Assembly: GCA_963842065.1 (NCBI GenBank) | Contig: CAWJEW010000002.1 | Span: forward strand, 186,001-250,000 | DNA: 64,000 nucleotides | Source: CAITWD01 sp963842065 | GTDB lineage: Bacteria; Actinomycetota; Thermoleophilia; Miltoncostaeales; Miltoncostaeaceae | Direction of reading: 5' to 3' | In this document: in pieces, positions 26,130 to 34,818 of the stretch | How positions within the stretch are numbered: the stretch's first letter is position 1 | How the letters are laid out: each line of letters begins with the position of its first letter | Position numbers and translations under genes: made by a program | Notes under the pieces: generated by a model | Database searches by the model: none | What the model saw: only the letters and a program-made list of their open reading frames with translations | What the model was told of the DNA's origin: nothing

Positions 26130-27196
26130 AAAAGCGCATGAAGGGCGCGATCGCCGACCGGACCGCCGCCGACACGGACCGGGCGGTGCCCGGCGTGAGC
26201 TGGCCGCTGGCCGAGCCGTTTTCGATCGGCGACCTCGAGGTGCCCAACCGCGTGGTCCAGGCGCCGTTGGCGGGAATCGCCAATGCCCCGTTTCGCGTCC
26301 AGTCCCAGCGCCATGGGGCCGGCCTGGCGATCTCGGAGATGGTCGCCAGCATGGGCGTGCACCACGGCAACGCCCGCACCGTCGAGATGCTGCGCCTCGA
26401 CCCCGACGAGCGCCGGACCGGCATCCAGCTGTTCGGGGCCGTCCCGGAGGCCATGGCCGAGGCGGCCCTGGCGGCCGAAGCGCACGGGGCGGTGCTCGTC
26501 GACATCAACATGGGCTGCCCGGTGCCGAAGATCTGCAAGACCGGCGCGGGTGCCGCGCTGCTGGCCGACCCGACTCGCGCGGCCGCGATCGTGGCGGCCT
26601 GCGCGGGCGCCGTGCGCATTCCGGTGACCGTCAAGCTCCGCCGGGGCCTGACCCCGTCCGAGTCCCGTCCGGTCGAGGTCGCCCGGCGCCTGGCCGACGC
26701 CGGGGCGGCGGCCATCACGATCCATCCCCGCGCGGCCGCCGAGGAATACCGCGGCACGGCCGACCACCGCATCACCGCCGAGCTCGTCGCCGCGCTGGAG
26801 GTCCCGGTGATCGCCAGCGGCGACATCACCACGCCGCACGCCGCAGACGAGGTCGTGCGCCAGACCGGCGCAGCCGCGGTGATGATCGGACGCGGTGGGC
26901 TGGGCGATCCGTGGCTCTACCGGGCGATCGCCACCGGCCGGCCGTCGGAGCGACCCGGGCTCGCGGGCGTGATCGATGAGCTGCGGGGCTTCGCCGACGA
27001 GATCGTCGCGCTGATGGGCGAACGGCGGGGCGTGCACTATCTGCGCAAGTTCTATCCGTGGTACCTCGTCGGTGAGCCGGTTGCCCACGACGCGGTCGCG
27101 GAGCTGCTGGTCATGGAGGGATTCGACCGCGTGCTCGAGCGGCTGGCGGCGCTTGCCGACGGCGCCCCGCTTGCAACAGCCCCAGGCCTGAACTAG
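26126..27196 (+). CDS. dus: tRNA-dihydrouridine synthase
   Basis: FMN-dependent TIM-barrel reductase that makes dihydrouridine in tRNA, 356 residues. VVQAPLAGIANAPFR replaces the usual start-of-barrel signature, the catalytic Cys lies in NMGCPVPKICKTGAGAALL, and the FMN site is in VIASGDITTP and MIGRGGLGDPW. A 30-residue basic/Ala-rich N-terminal tail precedes the barrel. The GTG start overlaps the coaX stop. Sequence resembles DusB most, but the subclass is not certain. Confidence 0.9.
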   Translation: MKKRMKGAIADRTAADTDRAVPGVSWPLAEPFSIGDLEVPNRVVQAPLAGIANAPFRVQSQRHGAGLAISEMVASMGVHHGNARTVEMLRLDPDERRTGIQLFGAVPEAMAEAALAAEAHGAVLVDINMGCPVPKICKTGAGAALLADPTRAAAIVAACAGAVRIPVTVKLRRGLTPSESRPVEVARRLADAGAAAITIHPRAAAEEYRGTADHRITAELVAALEVPVIASGDITTPHAADEVVRQTGAAAVMIGRGGLGDPWLYRAIATGRPSERPGLAGVIDELRGFADEIVALMGERRGVHYLRKFYPWYLVGEPVAHDAVAELLVMEGFDRVLERLAALADGAPLATAPGLN

Positions 27197-27277
27197 CGTT
27201 CGGCGCCGCTCGGCACTCTGCACGCGCGCGACCCGCGCGCGCGTCCTGTGCTCCTGACCCAAGGAGAACCGATCACG

Positions 27278-27766
27278 ATGGACCGCGAAGTCATCCTCAC
27301 CGAAGAGGGCTACCGCAAGCTCCGCGAGGAAATCGAGCATCTCTCGACCACCAAGCGGCGCGAGGTCGCCGAGCGGATCAAGGCGGCTCGTGAGTTCGGT
27401 GACATCTCCGAGAACTCCGAATACGACGACGCCAAGAACGAGCAGGCGCAGATCGAGACGCGCATCCAGGTCCTCGAGCAGAAGCTGCGCAACGCGCGAA
27501 TCGTCGACACCGAGCACATCGCCACCGACAGCGTCGCGATCGGTGCACGGGTGACGCTCAAGAACACCAAGTCCAAGGAGACCGTCGAGTACGCGATCGT
27601 CGGTTCGGCCGAAGCGGACCCCAGGAATCGGCGGCTGTCGAACGAGAGCCCCGTGGGCAAAGCCATTCTCGGCCGCAAGAAGGGCGAGAAGGTCGCGATC
27701 CCGGCGCCGCGCGGCGTGATCGAATACCAAATCGTGAAGATTGAGGCGGGTGACGCAGCCGCCTGA
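27278..27766 (+). CDS. greA: Transcription elongation factor GreA
   Basis: Rescues backtracked RNA polymerase by stimulating RNA cleavage. 162 residues: N-terminal coiled coil with tip acidic residues in FGDISENSEYDDAKNEQ, C-terminal FKBP-like domain with SNESPVGKAILGRKKGE. AAGGAGAA (27261-27268) precedes the ATG by 9 bases. The 3' end overlaps the lysS start region by 17 bases. Confidence 0.95.
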   Translation: MDREVILTEEGYRKLREEIEHLSTTKRREVAERIKAAREFGDISENSEYDDAKNEQAQIETRIQVLEQKLRNARIVDTEHIATDSVAIGARVTLKNTKSKETVEYAIVGSAEADPRNRRLSNESPVGKAILGRKKGEKVAIPAPRGVIEYQIVKIEAGDAAA

Positions 27767-29270
27767 TCCGTCGGCGGCGGCCGACCGTCCGGACGCCGAG
27801 GGCTCGGGACTCGAGCGCCTCGTCGCGGAGCGCCGCGCCAAGGCGGATGGCCTGCGTGCGCACGGTGTCGATCCCTTCCCGCGCGCCTTCCCGGGCCGGG
27901 TCGCGATCACCGCGGTGCGTGCGGCCCACGACGGTCTCGCCGCCGGCGAGGAATCCGCCGAGACGGTGCGGGTCGCCGGGCGGCTGACGGCCCGCCGCGG
28001 TCAGGGCAAGGTCGCCTTCTGCGATCTTGAAGACCGTGACGGCCGTATCCAGCTGTGGGCGTCGCTGGACCGCCTCGGCCAGGACGCGATGGACCTACTG
28101 CTCTCGCTGGATCTCGGCGATCTTGTCGGGGCCGAGGGACCCGTGACGCGCACCAAGCGCGGCGAGCTGTCGATCGCGGTCACGGCAGTCGAGCTGTTGG
28201 CCAAATCGCTGCGTCCGCCGCCGGACAAGCACTCCGGCTTGCGCGATCCGGAGACCCGCTACCGTCAGCGCTATCTGGATCTGATGAGCAACGAGGAGGT
28301 CCGCCAGGCGTTTGTCGTGCGCGCCAAGACGATCGCCGCGGTGCGCGGGTTCCTGGACGCCCGCGGCTTCATCGAGGTCGAGACCCCGTGCCTGCAGCCC
28401 GTCTACGGCGGCGCGGCGGCGCGTCCGTTCGTCACCCACCACAACCAGCTCGATCGCGACCTGTACCTGCGGATTGCGCCGGAGCTCTATCTCAAGCGCT
28501 GCATCGTCGGCGGCCTGGAGAAGGTCTACGAACTCGGTAAGGATTTCCGCAACGAGGGCGTCAGCTACAAACACAATCCCGAGTTCACGATGGTCGAGAC
28601 CTACGAGGCCTACGTCGGCTATCGCGAGGTGGCGGAGATGCTCGAGCAGCTCGTCGCGCACGCCGCGATCGCCGCGACCGGCTCGGCCCGCGTCGAGTGG
28701 CGCGGGCAGACGATCGACTTCACGCCGCCGTGGCGGCGACGTGATCTGCGGGACGCCATCCACGAGGCCAGTGGCATCGATGTGCGTGCGCACACCGACG
28801 CCGACGGCCTGCGGGCCGCGATGCGGGCGGCTGGCCACGACGCACCCGAGCCCGAGGCGTGGGCCAAGCTCGTCGACGGGCTGTTGACCCAGACGCTCGA
28901 GCCGACCCTCATCCAGCCCACGTTCCTGCTCGACTATCCCCTGGAGCTCTCGCCGTTCGCCAAGCGGACACCGGACGACCCGGACACCGTCGAGCGCTTC
29001 GAGGCGTTCGCCGGCGGCATGGAGATCGCGAACGCGTTCACCGAGCTCAACGACCCCGACGACCAGGCAGCGCGCTTTGCGATGCAGCAGGCCGATCGCG
29101 CCGCCGGCGACGAGGAGGCCCCACCGATAGACGAGGACTTCCTGGTCGCGCTCGAGCACGGGATGCCGCCTACGGGCGGTCTGGGCCTTGGCATCGACCG
29201 TCTGGTCATGCTCCTGACCGGCGCGACCTCGATCCGTGAAGTCGTGCTGTTTCCCGCCATGCGCACGTGA
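27750..29270 (+). CDS. lysS: Lysyl-tRNA synthetase, class II
   Basis: Charges tRNA-Lys; 506 residues. A 60-residue extension precedes the OB-fold anticodon domain (VRVAGRLTARRGQGKVAF). Class II motifs follow: FRNEGVSYKHNPEFTMVETY (motif 2) and GGLGLGIDRLVMLLTG (motif 3). Starts at GTG 27750 or TTG 27741, both inside the greA 3' end; the choice does not affect domains. Part of a conserved dus-greA-lysS-clpC run. Confidence 0.93.
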   Translation: MTQPPDPSAAADRPDAEGSGLERLVAERRAKADGLRAHGVDPFPRAFPGRVAITAVRAAHDGLAAGEESAETVRVAGRLTARRGQGKVAFCDLEDRDGRIQLWASLDRLGQDAMDLLLSLDLGDLVGAEGPVTRTKRGELSIAVTAVELLAKSLRPPPDKHSGLRDPETRYRQRYLDLMSNEEVRQAFVVRAKTIAAVRGFLDARGFIEVETPCLQPVYGGAAARPFVTHHNQLDRDLYLRIAPELYLKRCIVGGLEKVYELGKDFRNEGVSYKHNPEFTMVETYEAYVGYREVAEMLEQLVAHAAIAATGSARVEWRGQTIDFTPPWRRRDLRDAIHEASGIDVRAHTDADGLRAAMRAAGHDAPEPEAWAKLVDGLLTQTLEPTLIQPTFLLDYPLELSPFAKRTPDDPDTVERFEAFAGGMEIANAFTELNDPDDQAARFAMQQADRAAGDEEAPPIDEDFLVALEHGMPPTGGLGLGIDRLVMLLTGATSIREVVLFPAMRT

Positions 29271-29349
29271 CCACGTCGGCGACGTCCCGCCGCGGCAGGT
29301 GGCCTGCTAACATCCTCGGCCGTCTGTCGCACGATCCTATGGGGAATTG

Positions 29350-29625
29350 ATGGCTAAGCCGCGGGCCCGCAGTCGGTCCAACAAGAAGGGCAAGGGCGCA
29401 GTACCTGCGCAGCGCAAGCGTCGTCCGACGCTGCCGGCCGAAGACCTCGACTGGAAGAACTTTCCGTCGTTGCGCCGTTTCGTCAGCGAGCGCGGCAAGA
29501 TCCGTTCGCGCCGGATCACCGGCCTGTCGCGCCGCCAGCAGGCGATCGTCAGCAAGTCCGTGCGCCGTGCGCGCGAGATGGGCCTGCTGGCCTATCCCGA
29601 CCAGGACCGCAAGGTCCGGCACTAG
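29350..29625 (+). CDS. rpsR: Ribosomal protein bS18, cysteine-free form
   Basis: Small-subunit protein of 91 residues that binds bS6 and 16S rRNA. LDWKNFPSLRRFVSERGKIRSRRITGLSRRQQ is the core S18 signature. The N-terminal CxxC zinc residues of many S18 proteins are absent (RKRRPTLPAEDLDW instead), so this is a zinc-independent form. GGGGA precedes the ATG, and TAACAT at about 29307 may be its -10. It is not beside rpsF, ssb or rplI. No Zur-type operator was seen upstream. Confidence 0.9.
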   Translation: MAKPRARSRSNKKGKGAVPAQRKRRPTLPAEDLDWKNFPSLRRFVSERGKIRSRRITGLSRRQQAIVSKSVRRAREMGLLAYPDQDRKVRH

Positions 29626-29680
29626 GGGCACCCGGGTTGGGAGCGGCTTGTGCGTCGGGCACGGCTGCCATACTCGCCGC

Positions 29681-29860
29681 ATGGGTCCGTGCCCGATTTG
29701 TGAGCAGGCGCTGGTGTGGCGCCACAACGGCGCCTGGTGCGATCGCTGTCACCGCAAGGTCGAAACGTGCTGCGAGGGGGCTCCACAGCCACTCGCAGTG
29801 GGCATGCGGTGTGCTGCTCCGGCGGGGCGAAAGACCGCCGAGATCCCGCATGGGAACTGA
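29681..29860 (+). CDS. Small cysteine-rich (zinc-ribbon-like) protein
   Basis: Predicted 59-residue protein with CPIC near the N-terminus, WCDRCHRKVETCCEG in the middle, and a further Cys in GMRCAAP. Two CxxC knuckles suggest one bound zinc. ATG 29681 has CATACT ending 6 bases upstream, fitting a leaderless mRNA. No family is recognised. It lies between rpsR and clpC and is followed by about 196 bases holding TAGAAT (29897-29902), a possible clpC -10. Confidence 0.6.
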   Translation: MGPCPICEQALVWRHNGAWCDRCHRKVETCCEGAPQPLAVGMRCAAPAGRKTAEIPHGN

Positions 29861-30056
29861 GAACCGGTGCTCCGGCGGAGGGATGATCGTCCCTGCTAGA
29901 ATCCAAGTCCTCGTACAGTGGGACGCAGGACGGCATTCCCTTGCGGGGTGCTGGGTGCGAGTGGCTCCAGGCAGCAGCTTCACCTGGGGGGTACTGCCCG
30001 GTTGGCGCAGTTGTTGCTGAGATCCGCAGCGGCTGCTTGGCGAAGAGGAGATCTCG

Positions 30057-32573
30057 TTGTTTGAGAGGTTCACCGAGCGGGCGCGCCAGGTCGTCGTGTT
30101 GGCCCAGGAAGAGGCGCGTACCCTCAAGCACAACTACATCGGGACCGAGCACATCCTGCTCGGCCTGCTGCGCGAAGAAGAAGGTCTCGCCGCACGGGTC
30201 CTCGAGGGGCTTGAAATCACGGTGGAAGAGGTCCGGGCGCAGGTCATCCGGATCGTCGGGTCTGGCGAAGAGGTGACCTCGGGGCAGATCCCGTTCACCC
30301 CGCGCGCCAAGAAGGTCCTCGAGCTGGCGTTGCGTGAGGCGCTGTCGCTCGGCCACAACTACATCGGTACCGAACACATCCTGCTCGGCCTCGTGCGTGA
30401 GAACGAGGGCGTTGCCGCGCGCATCCTGGCGGACTTCGACGCCGACAGCGAGAAGATCCGCAACGAGATCATCCGCATGCTCTCGGGTCCGGGTCGCCGC
30501 CAGCAGGGCCAGACCGCCGGCGGGACCCCCGCCGACAAGAAGTCGAGCAAGCTGCTCGAGCAGTTCGGCCGCAACCTGACCAAGCTGGCCGCGGACGGCA
30601 AGCTCGACCCGGTCGTGGGCCGTCAAAACGAGATCGAGCGCGTGATGCAGATCCTCTCGCGCCGTACGAAGAACAACCCGGTGCTCATCGGTGAGCCCGG
30701 CGTGGGCAAGACCGCCGTCGTCGAGGGCCTGGCCCAGCGCATCGCAACCAACCAGGTCCCGGACCTGCTCAAGAACAAACAGATCTACACCCTGGACCTC
30801 GCGGCCCTGGTGGCCGGGTCCAAGTACCGCGGCGAGTTCGAGGAGCGCCTCAAGAAGGTGATGAAGGAGATCACCCAGCGGGGCGACATCATTCTGTTCA
30901 TCGACGAGCTGCACAACCTCGTCGGCGCCGGTGCGGCCGAAGGCGCCATCGACGCCGCCAGTATCCTGAAGCCGGCGCTTGCGCGCGGTGAATTGCAGAC
31001 CGTGGGCGCGACGACCCTCGACGAGTACCGCAAGTACCTCGAGCGCGACTCGGCCCTCGAGCGTCGCTTCCAGCAGATCCGGGTCGAAGAGCCCTCCCAG
31101 GAGGAGACCGTCCAGATCCTGCGCGGCCTGCGCGACCGTTACGAGGCCCACCACCGCTGCACCATCACCGACGAGGCGCTTGAGGCCGCGGCCAACCTGG
31201 CCGACCGGTACATCTCCGAGCGCTTCCTGCCGGACAAGGCAATCGACCTCATCGACGAGGCCGGCAGCCGCATGCGCATCCGCACGATGACCTCTCCGCC
31301 CTCGTACCGCGAGCTTGAGGACGAAATCGAGACCGTCCGCAAGGAGAAGGAAGCGGCCATCGAGGCGCAGGAGTTCGAGAAGGCCGCGAACCTGCGTGAC
31401 AAGGAGCGCCGCCTGACCAACAAGAAGCGGGAACTCGAGGAGGAGTGGAAGTCCGAGGACGGCGGTCCGCGGCCCGAGATCGGCGAGGAGGAGATCGCCG
31501 ACATCGTCTCGATGTGGACGGGCATCCCAGTCTTCAAGCTCACCGAGGCGGAATCCCGCAAGCTGCTACGCATGGAAGACGAACTGCACAAGCGCGTGAT
31601 CGGCCAGGAGCAGGCGATCAAGGCGGTCAGCCGTGCCATCCGGCGTGCCCGCGCGGGCATCAAGGACCCCAAGCGGCCTGCCGGCAGCTTCATCTTCCTC
31701 GGCCCGTCGGGCGTGGGCAAGACCGAGCTGGCACGCACGCTTGCCGAGTTCCTGTTCGGCGACGACCAGGCGCTCATCCAGGTCGACATGTCCGAGTACA
31801 TGGAAAAGCACGCGGTCAGCCGGCTGGTGGGTTCCCCGCCCGGATACGTCGGGTACGACGAGGGCGGCCAGCTCACCGAGCAGGTGCGCCGCCGGCCGTA
31901 CTCGGTCATCCTGCTGGACGAGGTCGAAAAGGCACACCCGGAGGTCTTCAACATCTTGTTGCAGATCCTCGAGGACGGCCGCCTGACCGACGCCCAGGGC
32001 CGTTCGGTGGACTTCCGCAACGCGATCGTGATCATGACCTCGAACATCGGGGCCGCCACGATCAGCCGCGACACCCCGCTCGGCTTCTCGGTGTCCGAGG
32101 AGTCCGGCCTGAGCTACGACGACATGAAGTCGCGGATCATGGGCGAGCTCAAGCGTGTGTTCCGTCCCGAGCTGATCAACCGGATCGACGAGATCATCGT
32201 CTTCCACAAGCTCACTCGCGACGAGATCACGCAGATCGTCGAGCTGTTGCTCGTGCGGCTCAAGGAGCAGATGGCCGATCACGGTCTGGCGTTGCAGCTG
32301 ACCGAGGAAGCCAAGGATCTGCTTGTGGCCGAAGGCTACGACCCCGCGATGGGCGCGCGGCCCCTGCGCCGTGCCATCCAGCGCCTCATCGAAGACCCGC
32401 TCGCCGATGAGGTTCTCAAGGGGAACTTGCCCGAGGGCACCGTCATCGTGGTCGACCGCGATGGCGAACAGATGAAGCTGATTCCGACCCTGCCCGAGGA
32501 GCCGACCACCGTCGGCGTCGCGGCGAGCGAGACCCCTGAGGACGGGTCGGACTCGGAGCCCGCAGAGTCGTAG
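30057..32573 (+). CDS. clpC: Clp protease ATP-binding subunit ClpC
   Basis: Hsp100 unfoldase of 838 residues that feeds substrates to ClpP. Two N-domain repeats (RFTERARQVV, then KVLELALREALSLGHNYIG), AAA-1 with GEPGVGKT near residue 212, a UVR-type middle domain (EAQEFEKAANLRDKERRL), AAA-2 with GPSGVGKT near 549 and a C-terminal D2-small domain. TTG 30057 has AGAGGAG upstream. No ctsR, mcsA or mcsB is present upstream, unlike Bacillus, and no ClgR-like palindrome was found. Confidence 0.96.
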   Translation: MFERFTERARQVVVLAQEEARTLKHNYIGTEHILLGLLREEEGLAARVLEGLEITVEEVRAQVIRIVGSGEEVTSGQIPFTPRAKKVLELALREALSLGHNYIGTEHILLGLVRENEGVAARILADFDADSEKIRNEIIRMLSGPGRRQQGQTAGGTPADKKSSKLLEQFGRNLTKLAADGKLDPVVGRQNEIERVMQILSRRTKNNPVLIGEPGVGKTAVVEGLAQRIATNQVPDLLKNKQIYTLDLAALVAGSKYRGEFEERLKKVMKEITQRGDIILFIDELHNLVGAGAAEGAIDAASILKPALARGELQTVGATTLDEYRKYLERDSALERRFQQIRVEEPSQEETVQILRGLRDRYEAHHRCTITDEALEAAANLADRYISERFLPDKAIDLIDEAGSRMRIRTMTSPPSYRELEDEIETVRKEKEAAIEAQEFEKAANLRDKERRLTNKKRELEEEWKSEDGGPRPEIGEEEIADIVSMWTGIPVFKLTEAESRKLLRMEDELHKRVIGQEQAIKAVSRAIRRARAGIKDPKRPAGSFIFLGPSGVGKTELARTLAEFLFGDDQALIQVDMSEYMEKHAVSRLVGSPPGYVGYDEGGQLTEQVRRRPYSVILLDEVEKAHPEVFNILLQILEDGRLTDAQGRSVDFRNAIVIMTSNIGAATISRDTPLGFSVSEESGLSYDDMKSRIMGELKRVFRPELINRIDEIIVFHKLTRDEITQIVELLLVRLKEQMADHGLALQLTEEAKDLLVAEGYDPAMGARPLRRAIQRLIEDPLADEVLKGNLPEGTVIVVDRDGEQMKLIPTLPEEPTTVGVAASETPEDGSDSEPAES

Positions 32574-32583
32574 TCGTAACTGC

Positions 32584-32613
32584 GTACGGGAGACCCGATC
32601 GGGTCTCCCGTAC
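32584..32613. terminator. Perfect 30-bp palindrome between clpC and radA
   Basis: GTACGGGAGACCC and GGGTCTCCCGTAC flank GATC, giving a perfect 30-base inverted repeat 11 bases after the clpC stop. A six-T run occurs only 16 bases further on, so it is either a terminator without an adjacent U tract or an RNA processing or protein-binding site. Confidence 0.55.
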
Positions 32614-32632
32614 AGCGGCTGGTGAAGGTTTT

Positions 32633-33992
32633 TTGGTTCGAGCGCGTCCACACAGCGTCCACGTCTGCCAGGAATGTGGCTCCACGCATCCGCGTTGGGT
32701 CGGGCGCTGCACAGCCTGTGGGGTGTGGGGATCCGTCACCGAAGAGACGCGTGTGGCCAGCCTGGCACGCGGCGCCGAGCCCGCTGCGCGACCGGTCCGC
32801 CTGGGCGACCTTGCGCTCGCGCCGACCTCGCGGCTCGCAGACCGGCGTCGACGAACTCGATCGCGTGCTGGGCGGAGGGCTCGTCCCCGGGTCGCTCGTG
32901 CTGATCGCCGGCGAACCCGGCATCGGTAAGAGCACGCTCGTCCTGCAGGCGCTCGCGGGCGTATCGGTATCCCGCAGTGCCCTGTTGATCACCGGCGAGG
33001 AGTCGCTGGCCCAGGTGCATGCGCGCGGCGAGCGGGTGGCTGCCCACACGGACGCCGTATCGATCCTGGCCGAATCGCACCTCGAGCGGGTCATCGAGGC
33101 CATCCGCACGCATGATCCGGCCGTGTGCGTCATCGATTCGATCCAGACCCTTGTCTCGGACGCGGCCGAGGGCGCGGTCGGGTCGGTCTCGCAGATTCGT
33201 CAGGCCACCGGCGATCTGCTGCGGCTCGCCAAGGAGCGCGAGATCGTCATCGTGCTGGTCGGTCACGTCACCAAGGACGGCGGGCTCGCCGGCCCGCGGA
33301 TGCTCGAGCACATGGTCGATTGCGTGCTCACCTTCGAGGGCGAGGAGATGCGCGCGCATCGCGTGCTGCGGGCCACCAAGAACCGCTTTGGCTCGATTAA
33401 TGAGACCGGCGTGCTCGAGATGCGGCCGGACGGGCTCGTCTCGGTCGAGGACCCAACCGGGCTGTTCCTCGCCGAGGTCGGTGAGCGCGTCGGATCGTGC
33501 GTGTTCCCGGTCATTCAGGGCAGCCGCGCGATGCTCGTCGAAATCCAGGCGCTGGTCGGGCCGACCGAGGTCGTGCCCCCGCGGCGCGTGGCGGTCGGGG
33601 TCGACCGGACGCGCTTGGCGCAGGTGATCGCGGTCCTGTCGCGCCACGCCGGCTTCCGGCTCGGCGACCAAGACGTGTTCGTGAGTGTCGCCGGAGGCGC
33701 GCGCGCCATCGATCCGGCGGCGGATCTGGCAATGGCGCTGGCGATCGCCAGCGCCCATCGCGGGACACCGCTCGCCGCTGGGTCTGCGGCGTTTGGTGAA
33801 ATTGGGCTGACAGGCGGGGTGCGCCCGACCGGTCACTGGGGTCGCCGACTCGGCGCGATCGGTGCTCACGGACTCACGCTGGCGGTCGCGCCACGGATGG
33901 CAAGCGAAGTTGCAGAGCCTCCGCCCGCAGGGGTGGAGATTTCGTCGGTTGGGGATATCGCGCAGGCTCTTCAGGTCGCGTGCCCGCGCTGA
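32633..33992 (+). CDS. radA: DNA repair protein RadA (apparent one-base frameshift)
   Basis: RecA-like branch-migration helicase with a zinc finger. The N-terminal zinc finger VCQECGSTHPRWVGRCTACG and following LGDLALAP are read from TTG 32633; the RecA core QTGVDELDRVLGGGLVPGS, Walker A GEPGIGKST, the KNRFGS motif and the Lon-like C-terminal domain are read one frame on. Both frames join at about 32834-32837 if one base is removed from the CGGCTCGCAG stretch. The protein would be about 452 residues, normal for RadA. Either an insertion error in the sequence or a true null mutation. Confidence 0.85.
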
Positions 33993-34032
33993 ACGCGCGG
34001 GGACCGGGATATCCCACGAGCAGGAGGGGCGA

Positions 34033-34599
34033 GTGTTTGAAGTCGGAGATAAGGTGGTGTACCCGCACCACGGCGCCGGAGTGGTCCAAAAGAAGGAGCA
34101 CAAAGAGGTTCTGGGCCAGCGGCGCGAGTACCTGACGATCACGATCCTGTACAACGAGATGACCGTCATGGTTCCGGCCGAGAACGCGGAGCGCGCGGGG
34201 CTGCGCCGGGTGATCGACGAGCGGACCGTCCAACTGGTGCTCGCGGTGCTCAAGGACGACGGCACCCAGATGCCCAAGAACTGGAACCGCCGCTTCAAGC
34301 ACAACCGCGACAAGATCAAGACCGGCGATGTGTTCGAGCTGGCCGAGGTCGTGCGGAACCTGTCGATCCGCGACCTCGACAAGGGGCTCTCGACGGGCGA
34401 GAAGCAGATGTTCGGCCGCGCCAAGAAGATCCTGGCGAGTGAGCTGATGTACGCCTGCGAGATGGAGGAGCAGGAAGCGATCGACTTCCTCGAGAACCTC
34501 CTGGAAAATATCGGTGGCGGGCGCGGTGAATCGCGTGTCGTGGCGGGTGCTCCCGTAGATTTGGACGACGACGACGACGTGGAGGTTGCGCCGGAATAA
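34033..34599 (+). CDS. carD: CarD-family RNA polymerase-binding transcription factor
   Basis: Stabilises the open promoter complex, mostly at rRNA and housekeeping promoters. 188 residues: N-terminal RNAP-interacting Tudor-like domain starting VFEVGDKVVYPHHGAGVV, then a helical DNA-binding domain (NWNRRFKHNRDKI, LSTGEKQMFGRAKKIL) and an acidic C-terminal tail DDDDDVEVAPE. GTG 34033 follows AGGAGGGG. Lies 41 bases after radA, in the position of disA in Bacillus. Confidence 0.94.
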   Translation: MFEVGDKVVYPHHGAGVVQKKEHKEVLGQRREYLTITILYNEMTVMVPAENAERAGLRRVIDERTVQLVLAVLKDDGTQMPKNWNRRFKHNRDKIKTGDVFELAEVVRNLSIRDLDKGLSTGEKQMFGRAKKILASELMYACEMEEQEAIDFLENLLENIGGGRGESRVVAGAPVDLDDDDDVEVAPE

Positions 34600-34818
34600 C
34601 TCCGGACAACCAATGTGCCGGGTTGACGTGGAACGCGCGCTAGGCTTCGCGATAGGGAAGTTGTCGCGGCACAACCGAAGGAACCCCTACCCGCCGAGAC
34701 AGCGAGGAGCCCGAGCACCCATGAACCTGCGACCCCAGCCACCTGCGCACGCCCCCGCAGGCCGTTGGGCGACCACAGGCGTCTGCGCGTCGCCGGCTCG
34801 GACACCGGGACGCCGCGC

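Noticed and set aside
27222..27244. CG-alternating inverted repeat before greA
   Set aside because: A low-complexity CGCG run pairs with itself in many ways; there is no T tract and no support for regulation.
29271..29349. Zur operator upstream of the cysteine-free S18 gene
   Set aside because: No AT-rich palindrome of the TGAAAATGATTTTCA kind was found.
29861..30056. ClgR or HspR operator before clpC
   Set aside because: Neither a CGC-N5-GCG type palindrome at a fitting position nor a HAIR-like repeat is evident.
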